18,754 nucleotides of DNA from Treponema sp. (GCA_014804085.1 JAAVAM010000046.1:1-18754); one strand, 5' to 3'; shown: positions 7,793 through 15,359, counted from the first letter of the stretch. Numbers and translations: made by a program. Notes: generated by a model not told the origin, from the letters alone.

Positions 7793-7821
7793 TTGACTAT
7801 TTTTCCATAATATTCTAAAGT
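7793..7821 (+). promoter_or_regulatory. Rightward promoter for a small RNA or the tfoX-like gene
   Basis: TTGACT (7793-7798), 17 bases, TAAAGT (7816-7821). The -35 box matches consensus at five of six and the -10 at four of six positions. Expected start is near 7828, only some 25 bases before a strong terminator. It overlaps the leftward mtnN promoter, sharing bases around 7812-7817, so the two probably exclude each other. Confidence 0.45.
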
Positions 7822-7840
7822 TTTGTTGCGGCAGTATTAA
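7812..7840 (-). promoter_or_regulatory. Leftward promoter of mtnN-luxS
   Basis: On the minus strand TTAATA (7840-7835), 17 bases, TAGAAT (7817-7812). The -10 box is five of six, the -35 four of six. The predicted start near 7805 gives an untranslated leader of about 70 bases before the mtnN ATG. No other better-spaced pair was found between the two divergent genes. Confidence 0.45.
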
Positions 7841-7891
7841 ACATGCTCGTAAAGACCCCGTTTCACCTCCTTTGCGGGGTCTTTTGTTTTT
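7828..7891 (+). ncRNA. Candidate small RNA with anti-Shine-Dalgarno loop
   Basis: A free-standing terminator lies on the plus strand with no plus-strand gene before it, only the promoter at 7793-7821, predicting a transcript of about 64 bases. Its terminator loop holds CACCTCCTTT (7864-7873), identical to the 3' tail of bacterial 16S rRNA, so the loop could pair with ribosome binding sites of mRNAs. Alternatively the hairpin is an attenuator in the leader of the gene at 7948. A 16-codon open frame (7843-7893) runs through it but lacks a ribosome site. Confidence 0.45.
7851..7891 (+). terminator. Strong intrinsic terminator
   Basis: AAAGACCCCG (7851-7860) pairs perfectly over ten bases with CGGGGTCTTT (7875-7884), loop of 14 bases, followed by a T-rich tail (7882-7891, one G). 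On the minus strand no T-run follows the stem, so it works rightward only. Confidence 0.8.
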
Positions 7892-7947
7892 AAAAGCGAT
7901 TATCATTATACCACAAACAGCTCGTTTATGGTAGCGCAGGAGACCGC

Positions 7948-8271
7948 ATGGCATCGTCGCAAGAATACCGTGATTTTGTGCTTGACCAACTCGCGCAGTC
8001 GCCAGACGTGAAAATCCGCGCGATGATGGGCGAATATCTTTTGTACTGGCGCGGAAAACTGGCGGGCGGCATTTACGACGACCGGCTTTTGGTCAAGCCC
8101 GTACCCGCTGCCGTCGCGCTCATGCCGAACGCGCCGCGCGAAATTCCCTACGCAGGCGCAAAAGAAATGCTCTTGGTTGAAAACCTCGACGAGCGCGATT
8201 TTCTGTGCCGCCTGCTGGACGCAATGTACGACGAACTTCCCACGCCAAAGCCGAAGAAGGCAAAGCCATGA
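7948..8271 (+). CDS. TfoX N-terminal domain protein
   Basis: A 107-residue protein consisting of only the TfoX N-terminal domain. It shows the family pattern IRAMMGEYLLYWRGKLAGGIYDDRLLVKP in the first half (about 22-51) and an IPYAGAKEML segment in the second, ending in a lysine/proline-rich tail. TfoX itself is a competence regulator in gamma-proteobacteria. Stand-alone N-domains like this are widespread and their function is not settled, so no competence role should be read into it. The start is supported by AGGAG five bases upstream. Its stop overlaps the ATG of the hydrolase gene (ATGA), so the two are co-translated. Promoter: either the one at 7793, reading through the terminator, or a weak TTGTTT/TATACC pair at 7884-7912. 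Confidence 0.85.
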   Translation: MASSQEYRDFVLDQLAQSPDVKIRAMMGEYLLYWRGKLAGGIYDDRLLVKPVPAAVALMPNAPREIPYAGAKEMLLVENLDERDFLCRLLDAMYDELPTPKPKKAKP

Positions 8272-9095
8272 TACACCAGACAATCCCGCTGCCCGTGCAT
8301 TATGCCGGCAAACTGAAAACGAACGGACAGCCGCCAACGCTCACGACCTACCTGCTCCAAAACGATACCGCGCCCGCGCGACCACTCGTAATTGTGTGTC
8401 CCGGCGGCGGCTATGACCACCATTCCGCGCGCGAGGCAGAAGCAGTCGCCATCCGATTCAATGCGCTGGGATTTCAGGCGGCAGTGCTGACATACAGCCT
8501 TGCGCCCATGGAATTTCCCGCCGCCGCCTGCGATTTAGCAGAAGCCGTGTGCTACGCCCGCGCCCATGCGGACGAATGGCATGTTGACGCGCAGAGCATC
8601 ATCGCGTGTGGATTCAGTGCGGGCGGACATTTGTGCGCCACGCTCGGCTGCTACTGGAACAGCGACCTGTTCGCGCCGTATCTTCCCCACAAAGCCGCGG
8701 ACATCAAGCCGGACGCACTCATCCTCTGCTATCCCGTCATCACGGCAGACGAAATCTACTGCCACCCGTCGTCAATCCGCCTCGTGCTCGGCTCGACCGC
8801 CCGCTTTTCCCGCGACGACGTGAGCATTGAACGCCACGTGACGGGCGATTTTCCGCCCACGTTCCTTTGGCACACGCTTGCCGACCAGTCCGTCCCCGCC
8901 GAAAATTCCCTGCGCCTTGCCGAGGCATTGCGCCGCGCGAGCGTACCGTTCGCCTATCATCTTTTTACGCACGGAAAACACGGCCTCGCCCTCGCTACCC
9001 CCGAAACCTCCGCCCCCGACGGCAGCACCGTCGAGCCAGAATGCGCCGTATGGGTCGATTTGTTCAAAACATGGTGGGAACGCAGGGGGAAATAA
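8268..9095 (+). CDS. Alpha/beta hydrolase, acetylesterase-like
   Basis: A 275-residue cytoplasmic alpha/beta hydrolase of the esterase type (acetyl esterase / BD-FAE-like group). The oxyanion-hole segment CPGGGY is at 44-49. The nucleophile elbow GFSAGGH places Ser117, Asp206 lies in LADQSVP, and His238 in GKHG, giving a full triad. No signal peptide is present, so it acts inside the cell, plausibly deacetylating imported sugars or other small esters; the substrate is unknown. The frame is open further upstream, but ATG 8268 is chosen because it overlaps the preceding stop by four bases and begins at the usual family position. It ends 50 bases from the convergent reductase, with no clear terminator between. 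Confidence 0.88.
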   Translation: MIHQTIPLPVHYAGKLKTNGQPPTLTTYLLQNDTAPARPLVIVCPGGGYDHHSAREAEAVAIRFNALGFQAAVLTYSLAPMEFPAAACDLAEAVCYARAHADEWHVDAQSIIACGFSAGGHLCATLGCYWNSDLFAPYLPHKAADIKPDALILCYPVITADEIYCHPSSIRLVLGSTARFSRDDVSIERHVTGDFPPTFLWHTLADQSVPAENSLRLAEALRRASVPFAYHLFTHGKHGLALATPETSAPDGSTVEPECAVWVDLFKTWWERRGK

Positions 9096-9145
9096 GTTTT
9101 AATTTACGGAAAGTATTGCAGCAACAGGGAAGCGCGCTGCCCGTC

Positions 9146-9697
9146 TCACACCGCCGCAAGGAATTCCGCTGCCTGTGACGCAAGCTGGGCGATATTTTCT
9201 TCAGTGAGCGTCAGCTTGTCCGTTCGGAATGACTCCGCGTCCGCCGCATAGCCGGTGCCTTCCCCGCAGACCACGCGCATCCGCATGAATGCAAGCAGTT
9301 TCTGCAAATCGGCACGAACGAAACGCGTCGCGCTTTTTCCGCCTACACCGCTGACGGTCACCGTTTTTCCAGCAACGGCAGTTCCGCTTGAAAAGTCGCC
9401 GGAAACGAGCGGGCGGGAAAGCCAGTCGAGCAGGTTTTTGAGCGTACCCGGAATCGTCCCGTTGTATTCCGGCGAAAAAATCCAGATTCCGTCCGCCGCC
9501 TGCACTTCCTTCCGCACCCGCGCGACCGACGGTGACACCGGGGATTCCGCGTCCTGACTGAACAACGGCACGTCCGCCCACTCAAGGAACGAAACGTTCG
9601 CCTGTCCGCGCACCAGTTCCGCCGCTTTCTGCGCCAACTGCCGGTTAAACGACCGGACGCGCAACGAGCCAACAATGAAAAGAATGTTCTTCGCCAT
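9146..9697 (-). CDS. NAD(P)H-dependent FMN reductase
   Basis: A 183-residue flavodoxin-fold reductase that uses NAD(P)H to reduce FMN or, in relatives, quinones, chromate or azo dyes. The FMN phosphate loop GSLRVRSFNR is at 10-19 and the isoalloxazine-contacting SPEYNGTIPGTLKNLLDW at 75-92; both are the hallmark motifs of the family, and length is normal. The frame extends eight codons upstream, but ATG 9697 is chosen because GGAGG stands five bases before it. A promoter at 9724-9752 gives a leader of about 20 bases, so it can be transcribed separately from the envelope cluster on the same strand. Likely role: general flavin or quinone reduction and redox defence (inference). Confidence 0.92.
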   Translation of the reverse strand: MAKNILFIVGSLRVRSFNRQLAQKAAELVRGQANVSFLEWADVPLFSQDAESPVSPSVARVRKEVQAADGIWIFSPEYNGTIPGTLKNLLDWLSRPLVSGDFSSGTAVAGKTVTVSGVGGKSATRFVRADLQKLLAFMRMRVVCGEGTGYAADAESFRTDKLTLTEENIAQLASQAAEFLAAV

Positions 9698-9723
9698 AGT
9701 AACCTCCGAAATTCTCTTCACAC

Positions 9724-9752
9724 ACTATACTAAAAATCTGCGCCGCAGTGAA
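9724..9752 (-). promoter_or_regulatory. Promoter of the FMN reductase gene
   Basis: On the minus strand TTCACT (9752-9747), exactly 17 bases, TATAGT (9729-9724). The -10 is five of six and the -35 four of six. Start expected near 9717, about 20 bases before the ATG, leaving room for the GGAGG ribosome site. It begins just past the stop codon of the gene upstream. Confidence 0.5.
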
Positions 9753-9761
9753 TATGCCCCG

Positions 9762-11207
9762 CTACTCGTTCATCTGCTGCCATTCCTCTTCCGAATAGAC
9801 TGCCGTCACCGTCTTGCGCAGTTTGCTGCTGTCTTTATGCTCTATCTTTATGTCTCTTATCAGTTTCACAGTCAGTTCCGACGAAATGCGGGAAAGCGGA
9901 ATGCCCGAAAACTCCACTTTTCCCAATCTTGCTTCTGTAAAATATGTTTTCTGGGATTTGAGCTGCGGAGAATCAAGCGGAGGTATCAGAGCCTCGTTCC
10001 TGCACACGACTATACGAACTGACGAGCGGACATTGACTTTTTTCAAAAACTCCTCATCTTCATTATACAAGCCGACTTCCGATATGCACTGGTAGTTCAA
10101 GTTGTATGGACCAGTTCCGATTTCTCCAAACACTGGCTTGTAAACCGTCCATGCCCAATCCCTATTGTCCTTGTCCGAATAAACCGCAATCCATTCGTCA
10201 AGCACCGTCTTCCACACAGAAAGCGCATTTCGGTCGGGAAAGATTTTGATTCCGGGGGTAACACTGATATTCACTGTGTTATTTCCCGTATTGATTTTAT
10301 CTTCCATTACTGAAAAGTCGTACACGGCAATCAACGCATGGTCGAGCATATATACTTCCAGCTCGTGGAATATCTTGTTCCATTTTTCCTCCTGCTGTTG
10401 CTGATACAAAATCCGCTCTTTGAGGGAAGAGGTATCGAACGAACCCGCGAGCATAGCGCGTGAGCTTTGCGCCGCCTCACTTTTGTGCGAGCCGCTGACC
10501 TGATTGTAGAACGAAAGTGCCTCAATGTATTTTTCCGCCTTGTTCGCCGCGTCGCCTTTTGCGAGCATCGTCACCGACTTCACTTCCTTATCATCCTTTT
10601 GCATGAGCCTTTCCAACTCCGCATCCGAAAGGTCAATAGAAAGCCCTTCTAGCAACTGACGTGCAATTTCCTTGACCGCCGTGCCGTTTTCCAGCGCGGA
10701 AAGCGGATAGCGTCCGACCGCCGCCGCCTTGATTTCGTTCGTCTCCACCTCGTTAACGCGGAAATTGCATGCATACGCGCCGCCGGTTTTCTGCACAGAG
10801 CCGACGGCAATATACTGCGCGTTCGTCATCCGCCCGATCTGCGCGGCGTTCTCTTCGCTGTAAAAGCCGGCCTCGGAAAGTGTCTGCTCGGCAACGGCGA
10901 CTGCCTCGTTCTTCCGGTCGAGGACGCTCATCTTTGAGTACAGGGCGAACAGCCCTGTAAGGTTGTCCTGCAACGACTGCGGAATCCAGCCGTCATTCGT
11001 GCCGCCGGAAAACTCCGGGGAAAGCACGGCAACCGTCATGCCTTCGCCCTTGTACAGGGCACTTGCGGACGCGACGGCTGGCTTGGCAGTCTCTACGGAC
11101 GGTGCGACCGCAACTGAATCAGCGGACACTTCCGTGCTTGCGCATCCTGCAAACAGCATTAGCGCGGAAAGCACTGCACCGCAAAGTATATTTTGTGATT
11201 TCTTCAT
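9762..11207 (-). CDS. CsgG-like envelope lipoprotein
   Basis: A 481-residue lipoprotein. The signal peptide ends in the classic lipobox LFAGC (Cys22). After an alanine/valine-rich spacer, about residues 55-165 read like the CsgG/LpoB-type fold: MTVAVLSPEF, a helix DNLTGLFALYSKMSVLDR, EENAAQIGRMTNAQYIAVGSV, then CNFRVNEVETNEI. Such domains form outer-membrane secretion rings (CsgG) or periplasmic accessory parts (FlgT, LpoB). The following DLSDAELERLM and a helical segment (about 210-290) lead to a C-terminal region of unknown type, rich in beta-strand-like sequence. AAGGAG eight bases upstream supports the start. It follows the LPP20-like gene by 22 bases and is the last gene of the cluster. 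A role in an envelope complex is inferred from the pairing. Confidence 0.75.
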   Translation of the reverse strand: MKKSQNILCGAVLSALMLFAGCASTEVSADSVAVAPSVETAKPAVASASALYKGEGMTVAVLSPEFSGGTNDGWIPQSLQDNLTGLFALYSKMSVLDRKNEAVAVAEQTLSEAGFYSEENAAQIGRMTNAQYIAVGSVQKTGGAYACNFRVNEVETNEIKAAAVGRYPLSALENGTAVKEIARQLLEGLSIDLSDAELERLMQKDDKEVKSVTMLAKGDAANKAEKYIEALSFYNQVSGSHKSEAAQSSRAMLAGSFDTSSLKERILYQQQQEEKWNKIFHELEVYMLDHALIAVYDFSVMEDKINTGNNTVNISVTPGIKIFPDRNALSVWKTVLDEWIAVYSDKDNRDWAWTVYKPVFGEIGTGPYNLNYQCISEVGLYNEDEEFLKKVNVRSSVRIVVCRNEALIPPLDSPQLKSQKTYFTEARLGKVEFSGIPLSRISSELTVKLIRDIKIEHKDSSKLRKTVTAVYSEEEWQQMNE

Positions 11208-11229
11208 TGTCTGAACTCCTTTTTATATG

Positions 11230-12240
11230 TCAGCGTTCCTGCAAGAACGACCGGGTGATTTCCTGGGAAAGCGCGCCGTAAGCCCGTTGCCGCGCGACGT
11301 CCGCATTGCGCGCGCCAGTCTTTGCCGCCGTCCGGCTGTACGTGTGAACCGACGCGCCCTTGGACACAACCGTTATCCGCACCGAAGGCGTGTAGAACGT
11401 TCCGGCGGGAAGCTCCTGCCTGTTTTCCACCACGTCCACCGTGCAGACATACCCTGCCCCGCCCGAACCGCCGGAAACTGCAATGCCAAGCCGCGCAAAC
11501 GACGCGGCAACCGCCGAAGCGACGACACCGCCGCAATCGCTCGTGCATTCCACGACAACGGAACAACTGTCCGCAAGCCGCTTCATGTCCGCAGGAACGG
11601 ACGCGAGCATATCCTGCGCCGACTGATACTGCCGTGCGCCGGACGGAAAAAGCACGTGCGCGAACAGAATCAAATCCGAAAGCCCGTCACGCTCCGCGCA
11701 AGCCTTCGCCGCGCCATATCCCAGCAACGAGCGGAACACGTCCTCCTGCCGCCGAGCCTCGCCGTGCAAGGCGGTAAATCGCTGTGCGGCTTCCTTCAAC
11801 TTCGGCTCGAACGTCTGCCATGCCTCCGCGCGGTCAATGTACGCGCAGACAGCATACTGCGCCGCTTTCTGTCCGCGCCACGGCTCTGTGTGACGGACGG
11901 CAAACAACTCCACGGAAGACGTGATGACCGTCTGCCGCCGAATGCTCCGCTCGTCCGTCGTCATGCCGGAAACGCTGACGGCAACCTGCTCCGCCTGCAC
12001 GGACGTTTCCACCGACTGGCTGAAATACCGTCCCAATTCCGCGTCAGCCGCTGCCGCCGCCTCTTCCGCCGACGTGCCGTAACCGACAGCCGCAATATAC
12101 GAATCGCGCGGGAAGTCCGCCTCAAGCGCGCCGTCCGCCCACCGGGGAACGCGCTGCTTTGCGGCGAACAACGGCGCACCCGCAACGAGCAGGACAAATG
12201 CGGCAAGAAATGAAAAAACTTTGTACGACTGGCGTTTCAT
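11230..12240 (-). CDS. LPP20-like exported protein
   Basis: A 336-residue protein with a cleavable signal peptide (FSFLAAFVLLVAGAPLFAA, no lipobox). Residues about 30-140 show the LPP20 pattern: VPRWADG, DSYIAAVGYGTSAEEAAAAA, then a long helix and VELFAVRHTEPW with AQYAVCAYIDRAEA. The C-terminal part (about 205-330) has CSVVVECTSDCGGVVASAVA and a strand-rich YVCTVDVVENRQ region, which resembles the later domains of FlgT-like proteins. LPP20 relatives include FlgP of the flagellar outer ring; whether this one is flagellar is unknown. Its ATG shares a base with the upstream stop (TAATG), so translation is coupled. It is followed by the CsgG-like lipoprotein, a recurrent partner type. Expected location: periplasm. 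Confidence 0.75.
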   Translation of the reverse strand: MKRQSYKVFSFLAAFVLLVAGAPLFAAKQRVPRWADGALEADFPRDSYIAAVGYGTSAEEAAAAADAELGRYFSQSVETSVQAEQVAVSVSGMTTDERSIRRQTVITSSVELFAVRHTEPWRGQKAAQYAVCAYIDRAEAWQTFEPKLKEAAQRFTALHGEARRQEDVFRSLLGYGAAKACAERDGLSDLILFAHVLFPSGARQYQSAQDMLASVPADMKRLADSCSVVVECTSDCGGVVASAVAASFARLGIAVSGGSGGAGYVCTVDVVENRQELPAGTFYTPSVRITVVSKGASVHTYSRTAAKTGARNADVARQRAYGALSQEITRSFLQER

Positions 12241-12794
12241 TAGAACGAATCGAATGCGTCGAACAGATTAAAATCCTCGATGGTTTCAAGCACCCGCTCT
12301 TCTTGCGCCGTGGTCAAATCGCACGACATAAGCTCCGTGCCGACCTGCAAGAAGTCGCCGACAATCTGCCCGAACCTATCAATCAGATAATCCGCCGAAA
12401 CCGTCTCGCCCGGCATGGCAAAGTTCGGCTCCGCGTCAAGATCCACGGCGATGTATTCCTGTCCGCCGGCAGTTTGCAGGTCAAAGCGTTCCACATAACT
12501 CATCGCGATGCGTCCGCCCATGCCTTCGCCCGTCTTCTCTTCGTCAAGGTACGATTTTTTGAAGCCGTCAAAAAACGCCTGCGCCGCCTTCCTGTCGGCA
12601 AACGGAACGCGATACACGCGCTTTCCGCCCTTCAAGTTCAGTTCAAAGAACGGCGTTACCGTTCCGTCCGGCCCGATGCCCTCGCCGACGCAGGCAACGA
12701 AGTTGCCGCCGGAAATCTGGCTCTGCGCCTTTGCGCAGGAAACAAAGAGAAACGGCAACGCAAGCAAAAGGGCTGCGGTTTTCAGTTTGGTCAT
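12240..12794 (-). CDS. Lipoprotein of unknown function
   Basis: A 184-residue protein with a signal peptide ending in the lipobox LFVSC (Cys18), so it should be anchored in a membrane facing the periplasm. The start at 12794 is preferred over the longer open frame because it begins this signal peptide and follows a GAGGAG about ten bases upstream. The mature part contains SGGNFVACVGEGIGPDGTVTP and DRKAAQAFFDGFKKSY, and ends in a conserved-looking LETIEDFNLFDAFDSF tail. No family is recognised. Its TAA overlaps the ATG of the LPP20-like gene, implying that their products are needed together. It lies 37 bases downstream of the TM2 gene. Confidence 0.78.
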   Translation of the reverse strand: MTKLKTAALLLALPFLFVSCAKAQSQISGGNFVACVGEGIGPDGTVTPFFELNLKGGKRVYRVPFADRKAAQAFFDGFKKSYLDEEKTGEGMGGRIAMSYVERFDLQTAGGQEYIAVDLDAEPNFAMPGETVSADYLIDRFGQIVGDFLQVGTELMSCDLTTAQEERVLETIEDFNLFDAFDSF

Positions 12795-12831
12795 AATTTG
12801 GGGTCTCCTCTGAAAAACGGTTTGCGTCGAT

Positions 12832-13083
12832 TCAGCATAACGGAAGCCCGTTTGCATCTGTAAATTTGTCCGTGAAAATCAGCGTGAACAAATCGTATAA
12901 TCCCCAAACAACTCCAAGTGACCCTGCGGAAATAAAAGAAATGAGAAGCATCGCGCCCCCGCTTTTAATCTTTCCGACATAAAAGCGATGCAAACCGAAC
13001 GCTCCCAATCCAATCAAATTCAGCAAAATTGCCGTAGACTTCTTCTTTGATGACTGCGATGACTGCAACTGATCAATAACCAT
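12832..13083 (-). CDS. TM2-domain membrane protein
   Basis: An 83-residue protein with a TM2 domain: two membrane helices joined by a short turn. The charged lead-in SSKKKS is followed by helix one (TAILLNLIGLGAFG), the signature GLHRFYVGK, and helix two ending in VVWGLYDLFTLIF. The aspartate and tryptophan of the TM2 signature are present. TM2 proteins are small membrane modules with no agreed biochemical role. AAGGAGG lies eight bases before the ATG. The gene sits 21 bases after a protein with tandem PH-like domains; TM2 domains often accompany such modules, which hints that the two act at the same membrane (inference). Confidence 0.9.
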   Translation of the reverse strand: MVIDQLQSSQSSKKKSTAILLNLIGLGAFGLHRFYVGKIKSGGAMLLISFISAGSLGVVWGLYDLFTLIFTDKFTDANGLPLC

Positions 13084-13104
13084 ACTATAATCCTCCTTAA
13101 CAGG

Positions 13105-14604
13105 TTACACTTCCATTGCGAGTGGAATAATTTGTTGTATCAGCGATGCCAATTCTTCAACGGCATCCGGCTTTTGCAACCATCCCGCTTCAATCTTCGA
13201 ATCATTTACCATAATTTGAAGTTTTTTCGGATTAGTCGTTACTGTTTTGATGTCTTTCAGCGGAATAGAAACAGGCTTGCTAAAGATAGTCCCATTTTTT
13301 ATGTAGATTTTTCTATTTGAAAGCAAAAATCCATTGTTTCCTTTGTCGCCAAACCCGTCAAACAGCAAAATGACATCTTCTCCAACATTTACCTTTGCAT
13401 ATACCGAAATTGCTTTCCGCACATAATCAGGCTTTAAATCGGCAAGCAAAACGATAGAAGCATAAGTCGCATTGCCAGACCGTTTCAGAGATTCATAATA
13501 CAGCTTTTCGATTTCAGTCTTCTTTCCACCTTCTGATTCTGCGGCATTATCCCGTTGTACAGATTCAAGGATTGAAACACACTGCCTCAAAAACTCTGCC
13601 AGTTCCTGCACGGCATTCTTCGAAATGCTTATCAATTGGAGTGAAAACGTGTTCACTTTAATTGTTGTTCCCGTAGCCTCAACGGTAACAATATTCCGAA
13701 TTGGAACAGAAGCAAACACAAAGGGGTCTTTCAAGTATATTTTTTCACTAGTAAGCAGCACCCCTGCCTGTCCGTTGTTCATTAAACTTTCATCAAACTG
13801 AACTAACGGCATTTCTTTTGCGGCTTCCTTTGCATACGTGTCGATTGCCTTCTGCAAAAGTTGCGGACGCCGCTGCCCAAAAATCAAGCGCGTTTCATAG
13901 TCTTTTTCCGATACCCGTTGCACGGATTCATGATATAAACTTTCAATTGCTTGCAGCGTCTCTTCGCTAACTCCTGCGGTTTCTGCATCCTGCCCAATAC
14001 ACGCCACCGTGTCGCCCTCAACTAAATCGGGATAATCCTTCATCAACTGACGCATTGCGCTATCGCCGGTAAGCATTTCCAACTCTTCGGCGATGTCATC
14101 TGTATCACTTTCAGTCAATTTTGCCAACGCACTATAGCACTGCCCCAGTTCTTGCCGGGAAAATTGGAACTGCTTTTTTATCAGAGAAAGATTGTACAAC
14201 TGCTGCGGGGAAAGCGTTTTATCTCCGTTCAAGCGTGATACAAGGAAAAGCACATAGATGTACATCTGCATTATTTTTTCTCTGAGAATTCGCGTAGAGA
14301 GAACTTCTTTAAAGAACGTAGCAGAAGTCATCTTCTGCAAGTCTCTATAGATACCGTCAATTTCCGGCTCACAGGAAAATACAGAAATGTCCTCGTCTAT
14401 GATTTTCATGATTGTGACGATGTGCTTTTTCAAATCACGCGTAAGCGTTGCTTTGTAACTGGTAACAAAGACAAGTGTCTTTAAAAGATCCTGCCTGTCT
14501 TTCTTCTCAATGCTTGCGGAAATGGCACTTGTAATCGCCTCTGCCGCAAAATCGGCTGCCGCTATCTGCGTACTTGCCTTTACATATTCACTAAAATAAC
14601 TCAT
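13105..14604 (-). CDS. Protein with helical N-domain and tandem PH-like repeats
   Basis: A 499-residue cytoplasmic-looking protein with no signal peptide or membrane helix. Residues 1-215 are mostly helical, with a hydrophobic run IMQMYIYVLFLVS at about 111-123. Two homologous domains follow. Copy A (about 221-346) begins ESLYHESVQR and contains GVLLTSEKIYLKD and SVPIRNIVTVEA. Copy B (about 366-494) begins EKLYYESLKR and contains GFLLSNRKIYIKN and SIPLKDIKTVTT. The strand order and the 'lls..kiyik...ip...i..v' signature resemble bacterial PH-like domains, which bind lipids or proteins at membranes. I do not recognise the full protein. AAGGAG lies seven bases before the ATG. The sequence is AT-richer than the housekeeping genes of the window, hinting at later acquisition. 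Confidence 0.75.
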   Translation of the reverse strand: MSYFSEYVKASTQIAAADFAAEAITSAISASIEKKDRQDLLKTLVFVTSYKATLTRDLKKHIVTIMKIIDEDISVFSCEPEIDGIYRDLQKMTSATFFKEVLSTRILREKIMQMYIYVLFLVSRLNGDKTLSPQQLYNLSLIKKQFQFSRQELGQCYSALAKLTESDTDDIAEELEMLTGDSAMRQLMKDYPDLVEGDTVACIGQDAETAGVSEETLQAIESLYHESVQRVSEKDYETRLIFGQRRPQLLQKAIDTYAKEAAKEMPLVQFDESLMNNGQAGVLLTSEKIYLKDPFVFASVPIRNIVTVEATGTTIKVNTFSLQLISISKNAVQELAEFLRQCVSILESVQRDNAAESEGGKKTEIEKLYYESLKRSGNATYASIVLLADLKPDYVRKAISVYAKVNVGEDVILLFDGFGDKGNNGFLLSNRKIYIKNGTIFSKPVSIPLKDIKTVTTNPKKLQIMVNDSKIEAGWLQKPDAVEELASLIQQIIPLAMEV

Positions 14605-14628
14605 GCGTAATCTCCTTACTAAAAATAT

Positions 14629-15048
14629 TTATTTCTTGCTAGTTTTTGCCCGGTATTCTTTATACAGTAAATACATAAACAATTCGACTTCCTGCGGATT
14701 AGTGCCGTAGGCATACGATTCACCATTAAAGCCGATTGAATTGAGGCGAAAAGACATTCCTCCCAAATTGTAGATAAGGAATACCAAACGAATAGGATTT
14801 CCATTTAGCTTTCCTGTGTACGCCACCATTTGACCATTACCTTCTTCCGATGTTAGGTCATGTTCCCATTTGCTGTCAGTACAGACTGCATCCAGGATTT
14901 CTCCGACAGTGACATCATACGATAATTCCTCAAAATAACCGTCTTTTACTGTGTTTATAAACGTATTGCTTATCTTGCGCTTTCCACAAGAATACAGTCC
15001 GAATATAACCACTGCCACAACAATCAGAAACGTTAAGAATTTCTTCAT
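14629..15048 (-). CDS. Small lipoprotein of unknown function
   Basis: A 139-residue protein. A hydrophobic N-terminal segment (FLTFLIVVAVVIFGLYSCG) ends in the lipobox-like LYSC, so it is either a lipoprotein or a protein with one N-terminal membrane anchor. The mature part, YFEELSYDVTVGEILDAVC and later GNPIRLVFLIYNLGG, looks like a compact alpha/beta domain. No family is recognised. AAGGAG nine bases upstream supports the start. It is spaced 24 bases before the tandem PH-like gene and shares its AT-rich composition. Confidence 0.72.
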   Translation of the reverse strand: MKKFLTFLIVVAVVIFGLYSCGKRKISNTFINTVKDGYFEELSYDVTVGEILDAVCTDSKWEHDLTSEEGNGQMVAYTGKLNGNPIRLVFLIYNLGGMSFRLNSIGFNGESYAYGTNPQEVELFMYLLYKEYRAKTSKK

Positions 15049-15110
15049 CTTTATTTTCTCCTTATAATTATTTTATGTTAGTTCTAGTCATAATATAAAA
15101 ATTAAAACAC

Positions 15111-15359
15111 CTATATATCGGGATTATAATCGATTATACTCTTGTCAACCCCATAGTGTTTCGCAATTTCATCTAGCATATTGCTAAATGAATTGTCATC
15201 TTCCTCATGATATTTATATAAATAAGAGGCTTTTTGATCTTCAGTTTCGTTTCCATCTTCATCAACCAAAACTACCTGTTCAATTCTTATAATTCCGCTC
15301 TCACATTCTACGGAATCTTCGGGTCTTTCCCGAAAAAGCCTTATTTCACTAATAGACAT
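15111..15359 (-). CDS. Small acidic protein of unknown function
   Basis: An 82-residue soluble, strongly acidic protein (runs such as VDEDGNETED and HEEDDNSFSNMLDE) without signal peptide or membrane segment. No family is recognised. It is the first gene after the promoter and leader of the envelope cluster and lies next to the divergent XRE regulator. A role as a small regulator or partner is therefore possible but unproven. The start has GGAG about nine bases upstream. A 62-base AT-rich gap separates it from the next gene. Confidence 0.65.
   Translation of the reverse strand: MSISEIRLFRERPEDSVECESGIIRIEQVVLVDEDGNETEDQKASYLYKYHEEDDNSFSNMLDEIAKHYGVDKSIIDYNPDI

Noticed and set aside
7843..7893. 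16-codon leader peptide inside the small-RNA candidate
   Set aside because: No ribosome binding site and no run of regulatory codons; the frame is a by-product of the terminator hairpin.
11227..12213. Open frame of 328 codons opposite the LPP20-like gene
   Set aside because: Antisense shadow; arginine-rich, no signal peptide or motif, while the minus strand has signal peptide, coupling and domain evidence.
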